Under the pieces are notes generated by a model. The model was not told where the DNA came from, ran no database searches, and saw only the letters and a program-made list of their open reading frames with translations. From Acidobacteriota bacterium (GTDB lineage: Bacteria > Acidobacteriota > Terriglobia > Terriglobales > Acidobacteriaceae), in assembly GCA_021799945.1 (NCBI GenBank), contig JAJYZK010000233.1:1-5629 (forward strand): DNA of 5,629 nt. Reading direction: 5' to 3'. The position numbers were made by a program, and so were the translations under genes. Shown in pieces: positions 1-5,629 of this stretch. Position 1 is the stretch's first letter. Each line of letters begins with the position of its first letter.

Positions 1-1186
1 ACTCCACCTCCAGAATCAGACACTTGAGGTATTCGGTCTCCGGGATATTGAGCAGCACCGGGTGATCGGGCCCGGCGCCGCGCCGCTCGACCAGCCGCAC
101 TCTGCGGCGGGCGTCGCCGGCGGCCGCGCGCACCGCCTGGTGAAAGCTGTCCCAGGAGACGTGATGCGAGCAGGAACAGGTGACCAGGAGGCCTCCCGGC
201 CGCAGCATCTTGAAGGCGCGCAGGTTCAGCTCTTTGTAGCCGCGCAGCGCGCCGTCAACGGCTCGCCTGGACTTGGCGAAAGCGGGGGGATCGAGCACGA
301 TGGCGTCAAAGGTTTTGCCCGCCCCGCTCCAGTCCCGCAGAAGGTCGAAGGCATTCGCCTCGATCCACTCGACCTCGGCGGCGATGCGGCTCCGGTTGAC
401 GGCCAGATTGTCTTCGGCCACCTCCAGGGCGGCGCGGGAGATATCCACGCCGGTCACTTTGCTGCAGGAGCGGGCCAGATGCAGGGCGAATCCTCCCTGA
501 TAGGCGCACACGTCCAGGGCCTCTCCGCGGGCGTAGGCGGCCGCCGCCGCATAGTTCAGCCGCTGGTCGAGAAAGGCCCCGGTCTTCTGACCGGCGCCCG
601 CATGGTAGTGAAAGGCCAGCCCGTTGAGATGAAAGATGGTCTGCGAATGGGCAACGCCATCGCGCAGGTAAAGGGGCGCGTCCGAGGCCTCGCTCAGGCC
701 CTCCAGATCCCGGATCCGGGGATCGCTTCGCTCGAAAATGAAGGCGGGATCGAGGCTGGTCCGCAGCCGACGAACGATCCTGTCGCGGACCTCCGCGCGG
801 TCCAGGGCCCGGGTGAGAATCTCGAAGAGAACCAGTTCGCCGTAGCGATCCACGATCAATCCCGGAAGCAGGTCCGCTTCGCTGAAGACCAGGCGGCAGG
901 CGTCGTTCTCCTCGTCCATCATGCCCGAGCGGCGCTGGATGGCCTGCTCCAGCCGGCGGTCCAGCAAGGCAAGCCATTGCTCCGGCGTCAGCGGATCGGG
1001 GCCGACCAGGCGAAGCGCGATCTGCGAGTCCGGGCTCCAGAGTCCGGCGCCCAGAACCCTGCCGCGGGGATCGACGATCGCCGGGAGGGAGCAATCCGGT
1101 CCTGGGGGCCGTTCGACGTCGGAGCGATACACCCAGACGTGGCCCGCAAGGAGCCTCTCGGCCGCGCGGCGGGAGATGGTGGCCAC
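1..1186 (-). CDS. rlmI: RlmI-type class I SAM-dependent 23S rRNA methyltransferase (3' end off window)
   Basis: Predicted to transfer a methyl group from SAM to a cytosine of 23S rRNA; E. coli RlmI makes m5C1962. I translated 395 residues, ending ...YLKCLILEVE at the window edge; the family is about 396 long, so only a few codons are missing. An N-terminal PUA-like segment (about 1-75, with RLLAGHVWVYRSDVE) leads into a central domain and a Rossmann methyltransferase domain. Hallmarks are GQKTGAFLDQR (199-209), the SAM-binding LDVCAYQGGF (224-233), the acidic VTGVDIS (244-250), the catalytic-loop LDPPAF (298-303) and VTCSCS (335-340), whose cysteines are candidate nucleophiles. The start chosen is GTG at 1186, preceded by GAGGG five bases away. 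A GTG at 1249 would add 21 residues without family similarity, and an in-frame stop lies just beyond it. There is no ATG start. The gene is divergent from rel. The family is secure; the exact target base is inferred. Confidence 0.92.
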   Translation of the reverse strand, partial: MATISRRAAERLLAGHVWVYRSDVERPPGPDCSLPAIVDPRGRVLGAGLWSPDSQIALRLVGPDPLTPEQWLALLDRRLEQAIQRRSGMMDEENDACRLVFSEADLLPGLIVDRYGELVLFEILTRALDRAEVRDRIVRRLRTSLDPAFIFERSDPRIRDLEGLSEASDAPLYLRDGVAHSQTIFHLNGLAFHYHAGAGQKTGAFLDQRLNYAAAAAYARGEALDVCAYQGGFALHLARSCSKVTGVDISRAALEVAEDNLAVNRSRIAAEVEWIEANAFDLLRDWSGAGKTFDAIVLDPPAFAKSRRAVDGALRGYKELNLRAFKMLRPGGLLVTCSCSHHVSWDSFHQAVRAAAGDARRRVRLVERRGAGPDHPVLLNIPETEYLKCLILEVE

Positions 1187-1315
1187 GCAGCCCTCATCGC
1201 GCGACCCCGGCAGGCCTGCGCGAGACGAAGATGCCGGCGCTCGAGACACAAGCTATCTTCTCACGGGTCTGGAGTTAGCTCTTGCACGGAAGAGTGGGCG
1301 GCAGCCCCGCGGCGG

Positions 1316-1344
1316 TTTTCCCGGCCGGTAGACCGGCCTATAAT
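1316..1344 (+). promoter_or_regulatory. Candidate sigma-70-type promoter of rel, predicted leaderless
   Basis: A perfect -10 hexamer TATAAT lies at 1339-1344. The hexamer 17 bases upstream (1316-1321, TTTTCC) is a poor -35. Transcription would begin about six to eight bases after the -10, at or next to the ATG at 1350. The start codon is fixed by an in-frame TAA at 1341-1343 and by the absence of any other in-frame ATG, GTG or TTG before the HD domain. The mRNA is therefore predicted to be leaderless or nearly so. The TATAAT is seen; its use is inferred. Confidence 0.6.
1323..1338. repeat. Perfect inverted repeat in the rel promoter spacer
   Basis: GGCCGG (1323-1328) and CCGGCC (1333-1338) are perfect complementary arms around a four-base TAGA centre. 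They lie exactly between the weak -35 position and the TATAAT box. A dyad here could be an operator for a dimeric repressor. GC-rich palindromes also arise by chance in such DNA, so binding is only a hypothesis. Confidence 0.5.
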
Positions 1345-1349
1345 CAGGT

Positions 1350-3623
1350 ATGGCGACCGCCCAATCCGCGCAGCAGCAGCCGGGCGCGGAGCCCGGCATC
1401 CTCGACACAAAATTTCGTGAGCTGCTGGCGACGGTAAAAAAGAACCGGCCCAGTGACGATACCGGGATTATCCGCCTCGCCTGGGAGTTCTGCGCGCGCC
1501 ATCATCAGGGACAGCTTCGCGCCTCCGGCGATCCATACGTGCTGCATCCGCTGGAGGTAGGCCAGATGTTGGCGGAGATGCGGCTGGACGCCACGGCCAT
1601 CGCCGCCGGGCTGCTTCACGACGCCGTGGAAGATACTCCGGTGACCGCCGACGACGTCGCCGAGCAGTTTGGCGAGCAGGTGGCGCACATCGTCGAAGGC
1701 GTCACCAAGATCGACAAAATTCAATTCGCCAACCGGGAAGACCGGCAGGCGGAAAACGTGCGCAAGATGCTGCTGGCCATGGTGAGCGACGTGCGCGTCG
1801 TGCTCATCAAGCTGGTGGACCGGCTGCACAACATGCGCACGCTGGAGCATCTGGCCGCCGACCGCCGGCAGGCGATCGCCAGGGAGACCCTGGATATCTA
1901 TGCGCCTCTGGCTCACCGTCTGGGCATGGGAAAGATCCGCGGCGAACTGGAGGACCTGGCCTTCCGCTTCGTCGATCCCATCGCGTACGAACAGGTGAGC
2001 GGGGCGGTGGAGGCGCGCCGCGAGGAGGGCGAGCATTTCCTGCGCGAGGTGGAGGCGGCGCTCAACGAGCGCCTGCGCGAGCATAAGATCCGGGCCCGCG
2101 TGGAATGGCGCATCAAGCGGCTTTATAGCATTTATGAAAAGCTGCAGAAGCAACAGGTGACGGTGGATCAGATTTACGACCTGCTGGCCATCCGCGCCAT
2201 CACCACCTCGGTGCAGGACTGTTACGCGGTCTTCGGGCTGATCCATTCGCTCTGGCGGCCGGTTCCCGGAAGAATCAAGGACTTTATCGCCATGCCCCGG
2301 CCCAATCTCTACCAGTCGCTGCACACCACGGTGATGGGCGAGGGCGGCCACCAGTTCGAGGTGCAGATCCGCACGGAGGAGATGCACAGGCTGGCGGAGG
2401 AAGGGATCGCGGCCCACTGGAAATACAAGTCCGGCGCAGGCTCCACCAGCGCCCGAGACGAGCAGAGGCTGGCCTGGGTGCGGCAGCTTGTGGAGTGGCA
2501 GCGGGAGATGACCGATCCCAACGAGTTTCTCTCCACCCTCAAAATCGACCTCTATCCGGAAGAGGTTTACACCTTTACCCCCAAAGGAAAGGTGGTGGTG
2601 CTGCCGAAGGATTCCACGCCCATCGACTTCGCGTATTCCATCCATACGGATGTCGGCAACTCCTGCGTGGGGGCCAAGGTGAACGGCAGGTTGACGCCGC
2701 TGCGGGCCAAACTGCGCAACGGAGACATTGTGGAGATCGCCACCCAGCACGGCCATACTCCGAGCCGGGACTGGCTGAACTACACCAAAAGCCCGCGCGC
2801 CCGCAACAAGATCAAGCATTGGCTGAACGAGCACCAGCGGCAGCGGGCGGTGGAGATCGGCCGCAAGCTCCTGGAACGGGAGGCGCGCAAATACAGGATT
2901 CCGCTGAGCAAGATCACAGACTCCGACTATGCCCGCGTGGCCGCCGACTGTGGGCTGGGCACCGCGAGCGAACTGATTGCGGCCATCGGTTTTGGAAAAT
3001 ATTCTTCGCGCCAGATTCTGAACAAGCTCTCCCCCGGCGCCATCGGACCAAACTCCCTGGAGACCGAAGCTGCCGCGGAAGCCAGACCGGCGCCGCCCGG
3101 CGATGGCGTTGCGAAAATCCACCTGCGCGGCTCCGACTCGCTTCTCGTCGAGGGACAGGACGACCTGCTGGTGTACCGAGCGCGCTGCTGCAATCCGATC
3201 CGCGGCGAAGAGATCGTGGGGTATGTGACCCGGGGCAAAGGGGTGGCCGTCCACGCCCGGGCTTGCACGAACGTGCAGAATCTTCTCTATGAGAGCGACC
3301 GCCGCATTGCGGTCGAGTGGGCGGCTGGCGAGGATTCCTCCGCGGTCGGCGCCCGCGCCGGCGGTCGGGAGACGAGGACCACCTACCCCGTAAAACTGAC
3401 CGTTTACTGCGACGATCGGGCCGGAATGCTGAAGGAGTTGACGGCGGTGATCAGCGACGAGGATGCGAACATACGCGGGCTGGACACCAAGGTCGCCACC
3501 GGTTCGGAGGCCGTGGTGGAGTTCGTGCTGGAAGTGGAGGATGTCCGCCATCTGAATTCCATCGTGAGCGGGCTGCGCCGGGTGCAGGGAGTGCGCGAGG
3601 TGTTGCGCGCGGCCAAGGTGTGA
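1350..3623 (+). CDS. rel: Bifunctional (p)ppGpp synthetase/hydrolase (RelA/SpoT family, Rel)
   Basis: Makes (p)ppGpp by moving pyrophosphate from ATP to GDP or GTP, and hydrolyses it; it acts in the cytoplasm, with synthesis triggered by stalled ribosomes. The 757 residues have the long Rel architecture. An HD hydrolase domain (about 22-200) carries HH at 51-52, HDAVED at 90-95 and KLVDRLHNMRTL at 154-165. The synthetase domain (about 235-360) has RIKRLYSIYEKL (254-265), YDLLAIR (276-282), the substrate loop RIKDFIAMPRPNLYQSLHTT (308-327) and FEVQIRT (336-342). A TGS domain (about 405-470), a helical region, a zinc-finger-like domain with CC at 613-614 and HARAC at 636-639, and an ACT domain (680-757) follow. 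Both catalytic sites look intact, which argues for a bifunctional enzyme. Start: ATG 1350 is forced by an upstream in-frame stop and has no good ribosome-binding site. ridA follows 68 bases downstream. Confidence 0.98.
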   Translation: MATAQSAQQQPGAEPGILDTKFRELLATVKKNRPSDDTGIIRLAWEFCARHHQGQLRASGDPYVLHPLEVGQMLAEMRLDATAIAAGLLHDAVEDTPVTADDVAEQFGEQVAHIVEGVTKIDKIQFANREDRQAENVRKMLLAMVSDVRVVLIKLVDRLHNMRTLEHLAADRRQAIARETLDIYAPLAHRLGMGKIRGELEDLAFRFVDPIAYEQVSGAVEARREEGEHFLREVEAALNERLREHKIRARVEWRIKRLYSIYEKLQKQQVTVDQIYDLLAIRAITTSVQDCYAVFGLIHSLWRPVPGRIKDFIAMPRPNLYQSLHTTVMGEGGHQFEVQIRTEEMHRLAEEGIAAHWKYKSGAGSTSARDEQRLAWVRQLVEWQREMTDPNEFLSTLKIDLYPEEVYTFTPKGKVVVLPKDSTPIDFAYSIHTDVGNSCVGAKVNGRLTPLRAKLRNGDIVEIATQHGHTPSRDWLNYTKSPRARNKIKHWLNEHQRQRAVEIGRKLLEREARKYRIPLSKITDSDYARVAADCGLGTASELIAAIGFGKYSSRQILNKLSPGAIGPNSLETEAAAEARPAPPGDGVAKIHLRGSDSLLVEGQDDLLVYRARCCNPIRGEEIVGYVTRGKGVAVHARACTNVQNLLYESDRRIAVEWAAGEDSSAVGARAGGRETRTTYPVKLTVYCDDRAGMLKELTAVISDEDANIRGLDTKVATGSEAVVEFVLEVEDVRHLNSIVSGLRRVQGVREVLRAAKV

Positions 3624-3691
3624 CCGCAGGCCGGGCGGCCCGGAGCGGGCGCGATTTGCGCCGCCGTGGCCCTCCCGGCGAGAATCGCAGG
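3624..3691 (+). other. rel-ridA intercistronic spacer with two GC-rich hairpins
   Basis: Two potential stems lie in this 68-base gap. One is a four-base stem (3631-3634 with 3640-3643). The other is GGCGC (3648-3652) with GCGCC (3658-3662) around GATTT. Neither is followed by a T-run, so intrinsic termination is doubtful and read-through from rel into ridA is plausible. They could instead influence mRNA processing; this is inference. Confidence 0.35.
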
Positions 3692-4090
3692 ATGACGTTT
3701 TCCGGCAAATCGGCAGTTTCCTCCCCGGGGGCGCCCGCGGCCCTCGGACCTTACTCTCAAGCCGTCAGAGTGGGCGACCTGCTCTACTGCTCGGGGCAGA
3801 TCGGGCTGAATCCCGCGACCGGCGCTCTGGTGGAAGGGGGCATCCGCGAGCAGACGGCGCGCGCGCTTGAAAATCTGGCGGCCATCCTGGCGGAGGCAGG
3901 CGGCAGCCTGAACCATGTGGTCAAAACCACGGTCTTCCTCCAAAGCATGAAGGACTTTCCCGAGATGAATGCGGTGTACGCCGCGTATCTGGCTCCGCCG
4001 GGGGTGGTGGCGCCGGCCCGTTCAACGGTCGAGGCAGCTCGGCTGCCCAAAGACGCCCTGGTGGAGATTGAAGCGACCGCGCGGCTGTAG
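3692..4090 (+). CDS. ridA: RidA-family reactive enamine/imine deaminase
   Basis: RidA (YjgF/YER057c/UK114 family) hydrolyses reactive 2-aminoacrylate-type enamines and imines produced by PLP enzymes, protecting other PLP enzymes. It normally forms a trimer in the cytoplasm. The product is 132 residues, the usual length. Recognisable parts are GPYSQAV (19-25), LLYCSGQIGLNPATGALVEGG (30-50), the conserved VVKTTVFL (76-83) and the C-terminal ARSTVEAARLPKDALVEIEA (109-128), which contains the substrate-carboxylate arginine (R110) and a conserved glutamate (E125 or E127, numbering uncertain). ATG 3692 has a poor upstream site, AGG directly abutting it. A GTG at 3620, overlapping the rel stop as GTGTGA, would add 24 residues unlike the family, so I prefer 3692. 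msrB begins 25 bases after the stop, suggesting an operon. Function by family; no measured substrate. Confidence 0.95.
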   Translation: MTFSGKSAVSSPGAPAALGPYSQAVRVGDLLYCSGQIGLNPATGALVEGGIREQTARALENLAAILAEAGGSLNHVVKTTVFLQSMKDFPEMNAVYAAYLAPPGVVAPARSTVEAARLPKDALVEIEATARL

Positions 4091-4115
4091 CGCGACTGTA
4101 AGAAAGGAACAGACA

Positions 4116-4586
4116 ATGAGCGAATTAAGGCCGGCCGACAACAGCGCCAGCGAGTCAGGAAGCGGGTCTGGAGGCGCAGTCGAAAAGAGCGACGCCCAGT
4201 GGAGGCAGGAGCTTACCCCGGAGCAATATTTCGTCTTGCGGCAGAAGGGCACCGAACGCCCCTTTTCCGGGGCCTTGAATCGCAACCACGAGGATGGCTG
4301 GTATCGCTGCGGCGCCTGCGGCGCGAAGCTTTTTCACTCCGAGGCCAAATACGACTCCGGCAGCGGCTGGCCGAGCTTCTGGACGCCGGCCAGCCGCTGC
4401 GCCGTGCGCACGCAGGAAGACACGGCGCACGGCATGGTGCGGATCGAGGTCACCTGCGCGGGCTGTGGATCGCATCTGGGACATGTCTTCCCCGATGGCC
4501 CGAAGCCGACTGGCCTTCGCTACTGTATCAACTCCGTGGCCCTGGGATTTGAAGCGGAAAAGGCCGGCAACCGCGGCAAGGGGTGA
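4116..4586 (+). CDS. msrB: Peptide-methionine (R)-S-oxide reductase MsrB
   Basis: Reduces the R-epimer of methionine sulfoxide in proteins, repairing oxidised proteins. The 156-residue product has a Ser/Gly/Glu-rich N-terminal stretch (about 8-24) before the MsrB domain, which begins near DAQWRQELTPEQYFVLRQKG. Zinc-binding CxxC pairs are C65/C68 (RCGACGAK) and C114/C117 (TCAGCGSH). The family core KYDSGSGWPSF is at 78-88, and the GLRYCINS catalytic cysteine is C137. The usual resolving cysteine position in SGCGWPSF is Ser83; see findings. No signal peptide was seen, so it is predicted cytoplasmic. The start ATG 4116 has AGAAAGGA ending eight bases upstream, a good ribosome-binding site. It is the last gene of the rel-ridA-msrB run and converges with rpmB. 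Confidence 0.96.
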   Translation: MSELRPADNSASESGSGSGGAVEKSDAQWRQELTPEQYFVLRQKGTERPFSGALNRNHEDGWYRCGACGAKLFHSEAKYDSGSGWPSFWTPASRCAVRTQEDTAHGMVRIEVTCAGCGSHLGHVFPDGPKPTGLRYCINSVALGFEAEKAGNRGKG

Positions 4587-4679
4587 GGAAGATCGGCGCC
4601 CGGGAAGGTTGAAGCCTGGGCGGTTCGAGATCTGGAAGTTCGAGTTCTGGAGAGCGGCGGGTCCGTCGGCGCGGGGCCG
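4587..4679. other. Convergent msrB-rpmB gap with a GC hairpin and an imperfect tandem repeat
   Basis: CGCCCGGG (4597-4604) pairs with CCTGGGCG (4615-4622), eight pairs including one G·U, around a ten-base loop. It could end transcription from both sides, but no T-run follows on either strand, so a classic intrinsic terminator is not established. Just after it, a 15-base unit starting GTTCGAG (4623-4637) is repeated at 4638-4652 with 13 of 15 bases the same. Confidence 0.45.
4623..4652. repeat. Imperfect 15-base tandem repeat, two copies
   Basis: The two 15-base units (4623-4637 and 4638-4652) match at 13 of 15 positions; they differ at positions 8 and 15 of the unit. Each contains GTTCGAG followed by CTGGA. 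They sit in the 3' region between msrB and rpmB. Small local repeats of this sort may be replication-slippage products. Confidence 0.7.
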
Positions 4680-4868
4680 CTACGCCTTGACGACCTTGCC
4701 GGCCTTGATGCATCGGGTGCAGACGCGGATCCGCTTCCGCCCGCCGCCCACTTTGGCCTTGACCGCGCGCAGATTGACGTTCCAGCGCCGCTTGGTGACG
4801 TTGTGCGCGTGGGAGATATTGTTGCCAAACTGCGGCCCTTTGCCGCAGACGGTGCAGATTTGAGCCAT
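4680..4868 (-). CDS. rpmB: 50S ribosomal protein L28, zinc-type (C+)
   Basis: Structural protein of the large ribosomal subunit. The 62-residue protein reads MAQICTVCGKGPQFGNNISH at its start, typical of L28 (about 62-78 residues). Conserved NISHAHNVTKRRWNVNL (17-33) and a basic GGGRKRIRV stretch follow. Two CxxC pairs, C5/C8 and C50/C53, make it the zinc-binding C+ form; zinc-free paralogues in other bacteria lack them. The start at 4868 has GGAG six bases upstream. The gene is convergent with msrB and divergent from rplU, and appears to be a single-gene unit with its own leader. Confidence 0.98.
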   Translation of the reverse strand: MAQICTVCGKGPQFGNNISHAHNVTKRRWNVNLRAVKAKVGGGRKRIRVCTRCIKAGKVVKA

Positions 4869-4923
4869 CGCCAACTCCGTAACGTTGCCGTTGTGCCGGC
4901 GTGGAATCGCCGGTGTGGAAGCC

Positions 4924-4946
4924 TGAAATCTTGAAATCCTGAAATC
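4924..4946. repeat. Three tandem copies of TGAAATC, 8-base period, in the rpmB leader
   Basis: TGAAATC occurs at 4924-4930, 4932-4938 and 4940-4946, with exact spacing of eight bases. On the minus strand the transcript would read GATTTCA three times. It sits between the predicted rpmB promoter and the start at 4868, so it would lie in the leader. It may be slippage-prone filler or a binding site. Confidence 0.75.
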
Positions 4947-5024
4947 CTGGTGTCGTGCTTGTGCGCCCTTGCGCAACGGCTTGGCAGGCTGAGAGCGCCG
5001 GAGCCGGCCTTGAGGCGAATCCTC

Positions 5025-5053
5025 AGTATAAATTCCAGGCGGCCTTTCGTCCA
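5025..5053 (-). promoter_or_regulatory. Candidate promoter of rpmB
   Basis: Read on the minus strand, TGGACG (5053-5048) is four of six matches to the -35 consensus. After exactly 17 bases comes TATACT (5030-5025), five of six matches to the -10. The predicted start near 5018 would give about 150 bases of leader before the ATG at 4868. Confidence 0.5.
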
Positions 5054-5197
5054 TCGCCATGCAGCAGCCGCAACAACGGCCCCGGACAACCGCGCCCCGG
5101 AGGCCGGGTCCTGAGAGACACGTCGCGCTCGGCGAGGGATAGGGACGGAAATCGCCCACGCGTGGCGGAGAGGATGGGGGAGAAGATGGAGTTCGGA

Positions 5198-5226
5198 TTG
5201 AAGAATGGCTGGGCGCATAGTAAACT
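5198..5226 (+). promoter_or_regulatory. Candidate promoter of rplU
   Basis: TTGAAG (5198-5203) matches four of six -35 bases. TAAACT (5221-5226) matches four of six -10 bases. The 17-base spacer is ideal. Transcription would start near 5233, giving about 180 bases of leader before the rplU ATG at 5412. Modest hexamers make this a prediction only. Confidence 0.45.
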
Positions 5227-5244
5227 CAGGAGGTTCGGCGATTC

Positions 5245-5272
5245 TGCCTGCGAGGTCCGTGCCTGCGAGGTC
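5245..5272. repeat. 13-base perfect direct repeat in the rplU leader
   Basis: TGCCTGCGAGGTC occurs at 5245-5257 and again at 5260-5272, a 15-base period. The second copy runs into a stem, CGGGC (5272-5276) with GCCCG (5281-5285) around GCTC. The repeat lies just downstream of the predicted rplU transcription start. Confidence 0.75.
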
Positions 5273-5381
5273 GGGCGCTCGCCCGGCGCCTGCAGTCTAT
5301 CCGGTGTGACCCACTCACCCGCGTCAGCGGCCTTGAGCACATCCGACCAGGCAACCATGTTGCGCCCCATTTTCTGTATTC

Positions 5382-5400
5382 GCGTCCGGCTCGTGGACGC
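5382..5400 (+). promoter_or_regulatory. Hairpin immediately before the rplU ribosome-binding site
   Basis: GCGTCC (5382-5387) pairs perfectly with GGACGC (5395-5400) around a seven-base loop. The ribosome-binding site GGAGG starts three bases later (5403-5407). Such a stem could take part in L21 leader control of translation, as leader RNAs regulate L21 operons in other bacteria; no specific leader family match is claimed. Confidence 0.4.
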
Positions 5401-5411
5401 CCGGAGGCTTT

Positions 5412-5629
5412 ATGTACGCGGTGATTCGCACAGGTGGCAAACAGTATGTCGTTTCCCCGGGAGACGTGCTGAAGATTGAAAAGACCGAGGGAGATGCGAA
5501 TGGCGCGGTGGAGTTCACCGATGTTCTGGCGGCTTCCAGCGAGTCGTCGCCGCTAGCCAAGCCATCCGCGGCCAAGGTGGTCGGAACGGTGGTTTCCCAG
5601 GGGCGCGGAGATAAGATTCTGGTCTTCCA
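5412..5629 (+). CDS. rplU: 50S ribosomal protein L21 (3' end off window)
   Basis: Structural protein of the large ribosomal subunit that binds 23S rRNA. The first 72 residues are visible, beginning MYAVIRTGGKQYVVSPGDVL, a strong L21 signature. They continue through KIEK (21-24), the middle with EFTDVLA (34-40), AKVVGTVVSQG (54-64) and RGDKILVF (65-72). The family is about 100 residues, so the C-terminus is missing here. The start has GGAGG at 5403-5407, four bases before the ATG. In most bacteria rplU is followed by rpmA, which would lie off the right edge. A separate small frame starting ATG 5357 overlaps its start out of phase; see findings. Confidence 0.97.
   Translation, partial: MYAVIRTGGKQYVVSPGDVLKIEKTEGDANGAVEFTDVLAASSESSPLAKPSAAKVVGTVVSQGRGDKILVF

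Larger units (their letters stand above)
1187..1349. other. Divergent intergenic region between rlmI and rel
   Basis: These 163 bases separate the two divergent genes. The right end holds a rel promoter (TATAAT at 1339-1344) and an inverted repeat (1323-1338), listed separately. On the minus side I see only the GAGGG ribosome-binding site before the rlmI GTG; no convincing -35/-10 pair for rlmI was found. A TTGCAC at 1282-1287 resembles a -35 element but is about 51 bases from the TATAAT, so it does not belong to that promoter. Confidence 0.6.
4869..5411. other. Divergent 543-base leader region between rpmB and rplU
   Basis: No protein gene is supported here. It holds a candidate minus-strand promoter for rpmB (about 5025-5053), a tandem repeat (4924-4946), a candidate plus-strand promoter for rplU (5198-5226), a 13-base direct repeat (5245-5257 and 5260-5272) and two hairpins (5272-5285 and 5382-5400). 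The bases between about 5054 and 5197 show nothing I can interpret. Open frames crossing it on either strand lack family similarity. Confidence 0.7.

Noticed and set aside
306..1094. Minus-strand frame within rlmI in a different phase
   Set aside because: Arg/Pro/Gly-rich sequence without motifs; the correct phase contains the SAM-binding and DPPAF motifs.
62..1420. A 452-codon plus-strand open frame over rlmI
   Set aside because: The opposite strand encodes a complete methyltransferase motif series over the same bases, so this is a codon-bias shadow.
1344..3551. A 735-codon open frame antisense to rel
   Set aside because: It is the mirror of a GC-rich coding gene. The product has no family features, while the sense strand has the full Rel motif set.
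3620..3691. GTG start of ridA at 3620 overlapping the rel stop
   Set aside because: It would give translational coupling, but the 24 added residues are Arg/Gly-rich and unlike RidA; ATG 3692 gives the normal family length.
4597..4622. A strong intrinsic terminator between msrB and rpmB
   Set aside because: The stem is real but no T-run follows on either strand, so it is listed only as a hairpin.
4520..5218. Large minus-strand frames across rpmB and upstream
   Set aside because: One simply extends the real rpmB phase upstream of its start, and the others are out of phase with it.
5023..5370. 115-codon minus-strand frame across the rplU leader, starting MGRNMVAWSDVLKAADAGEWV
   Set aside because: The N-terminal stretch looks protein-like, but no ribosome-binding site precedes it, the rest is low-complexity, and it overlaps the predicted leader. 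Weakly rejected; a protein search of the first 45 residues would settle it.

Overview
This is a GC-rich chromosomal housekeeping segment centred on the stringent response and translation. No mobile element, CRISPR array, tRNA or rRNA gene was seen. Five of the six genes have clear family hallmarks. The Rel protein has a distinctive synthetase region (residues 254-331), and three translation-linked genes sit around it. The high GC and the 7-8 base repeat-type sequences between genes suggest an Acidobacteria-like organism. That placement is inference from remembered family patterns, not a search.

Layout. Positions 1-1186 (minus) hold an RlmI-type 23S rRNA cytosine methyltransferase whose last codons lie off the left edge. 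A 163-base divergent spacer carries a consensus TATAAT and an inverted repeat. It is followed by a plus-strand run: bifunctional (p)ppGpp synthetase/hydrolase (1350-3623), a RidA-family enamine/imine deaminase (3692-4090) and the methionine sulfoxide reductase MsrB (4116-4586). A convergent 93-base gap with a hairpin separates msrB from rpmB (ribosomal protein L28, minus, 4680-4868). A 543-base divergent region holds leaders and candidate promoters for rpmB and for rplU (ribosomal protein L21), which begins at 5412 and runs off the right edge.

Functionally, the Rel protein adjusts (p)ppGpp and so ribosome synthesis. RlmI, L28 and L21 are ribosome modification or structural components. RidA and MsrB deal with reactive metabolites and oxidised methionine.

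The most notable signals are regulatory: an apparently leaderless rel mRNA, an inverted repeat inside its promoter, and a long structured leader before rplU. I found no convincing new multi-gene system.
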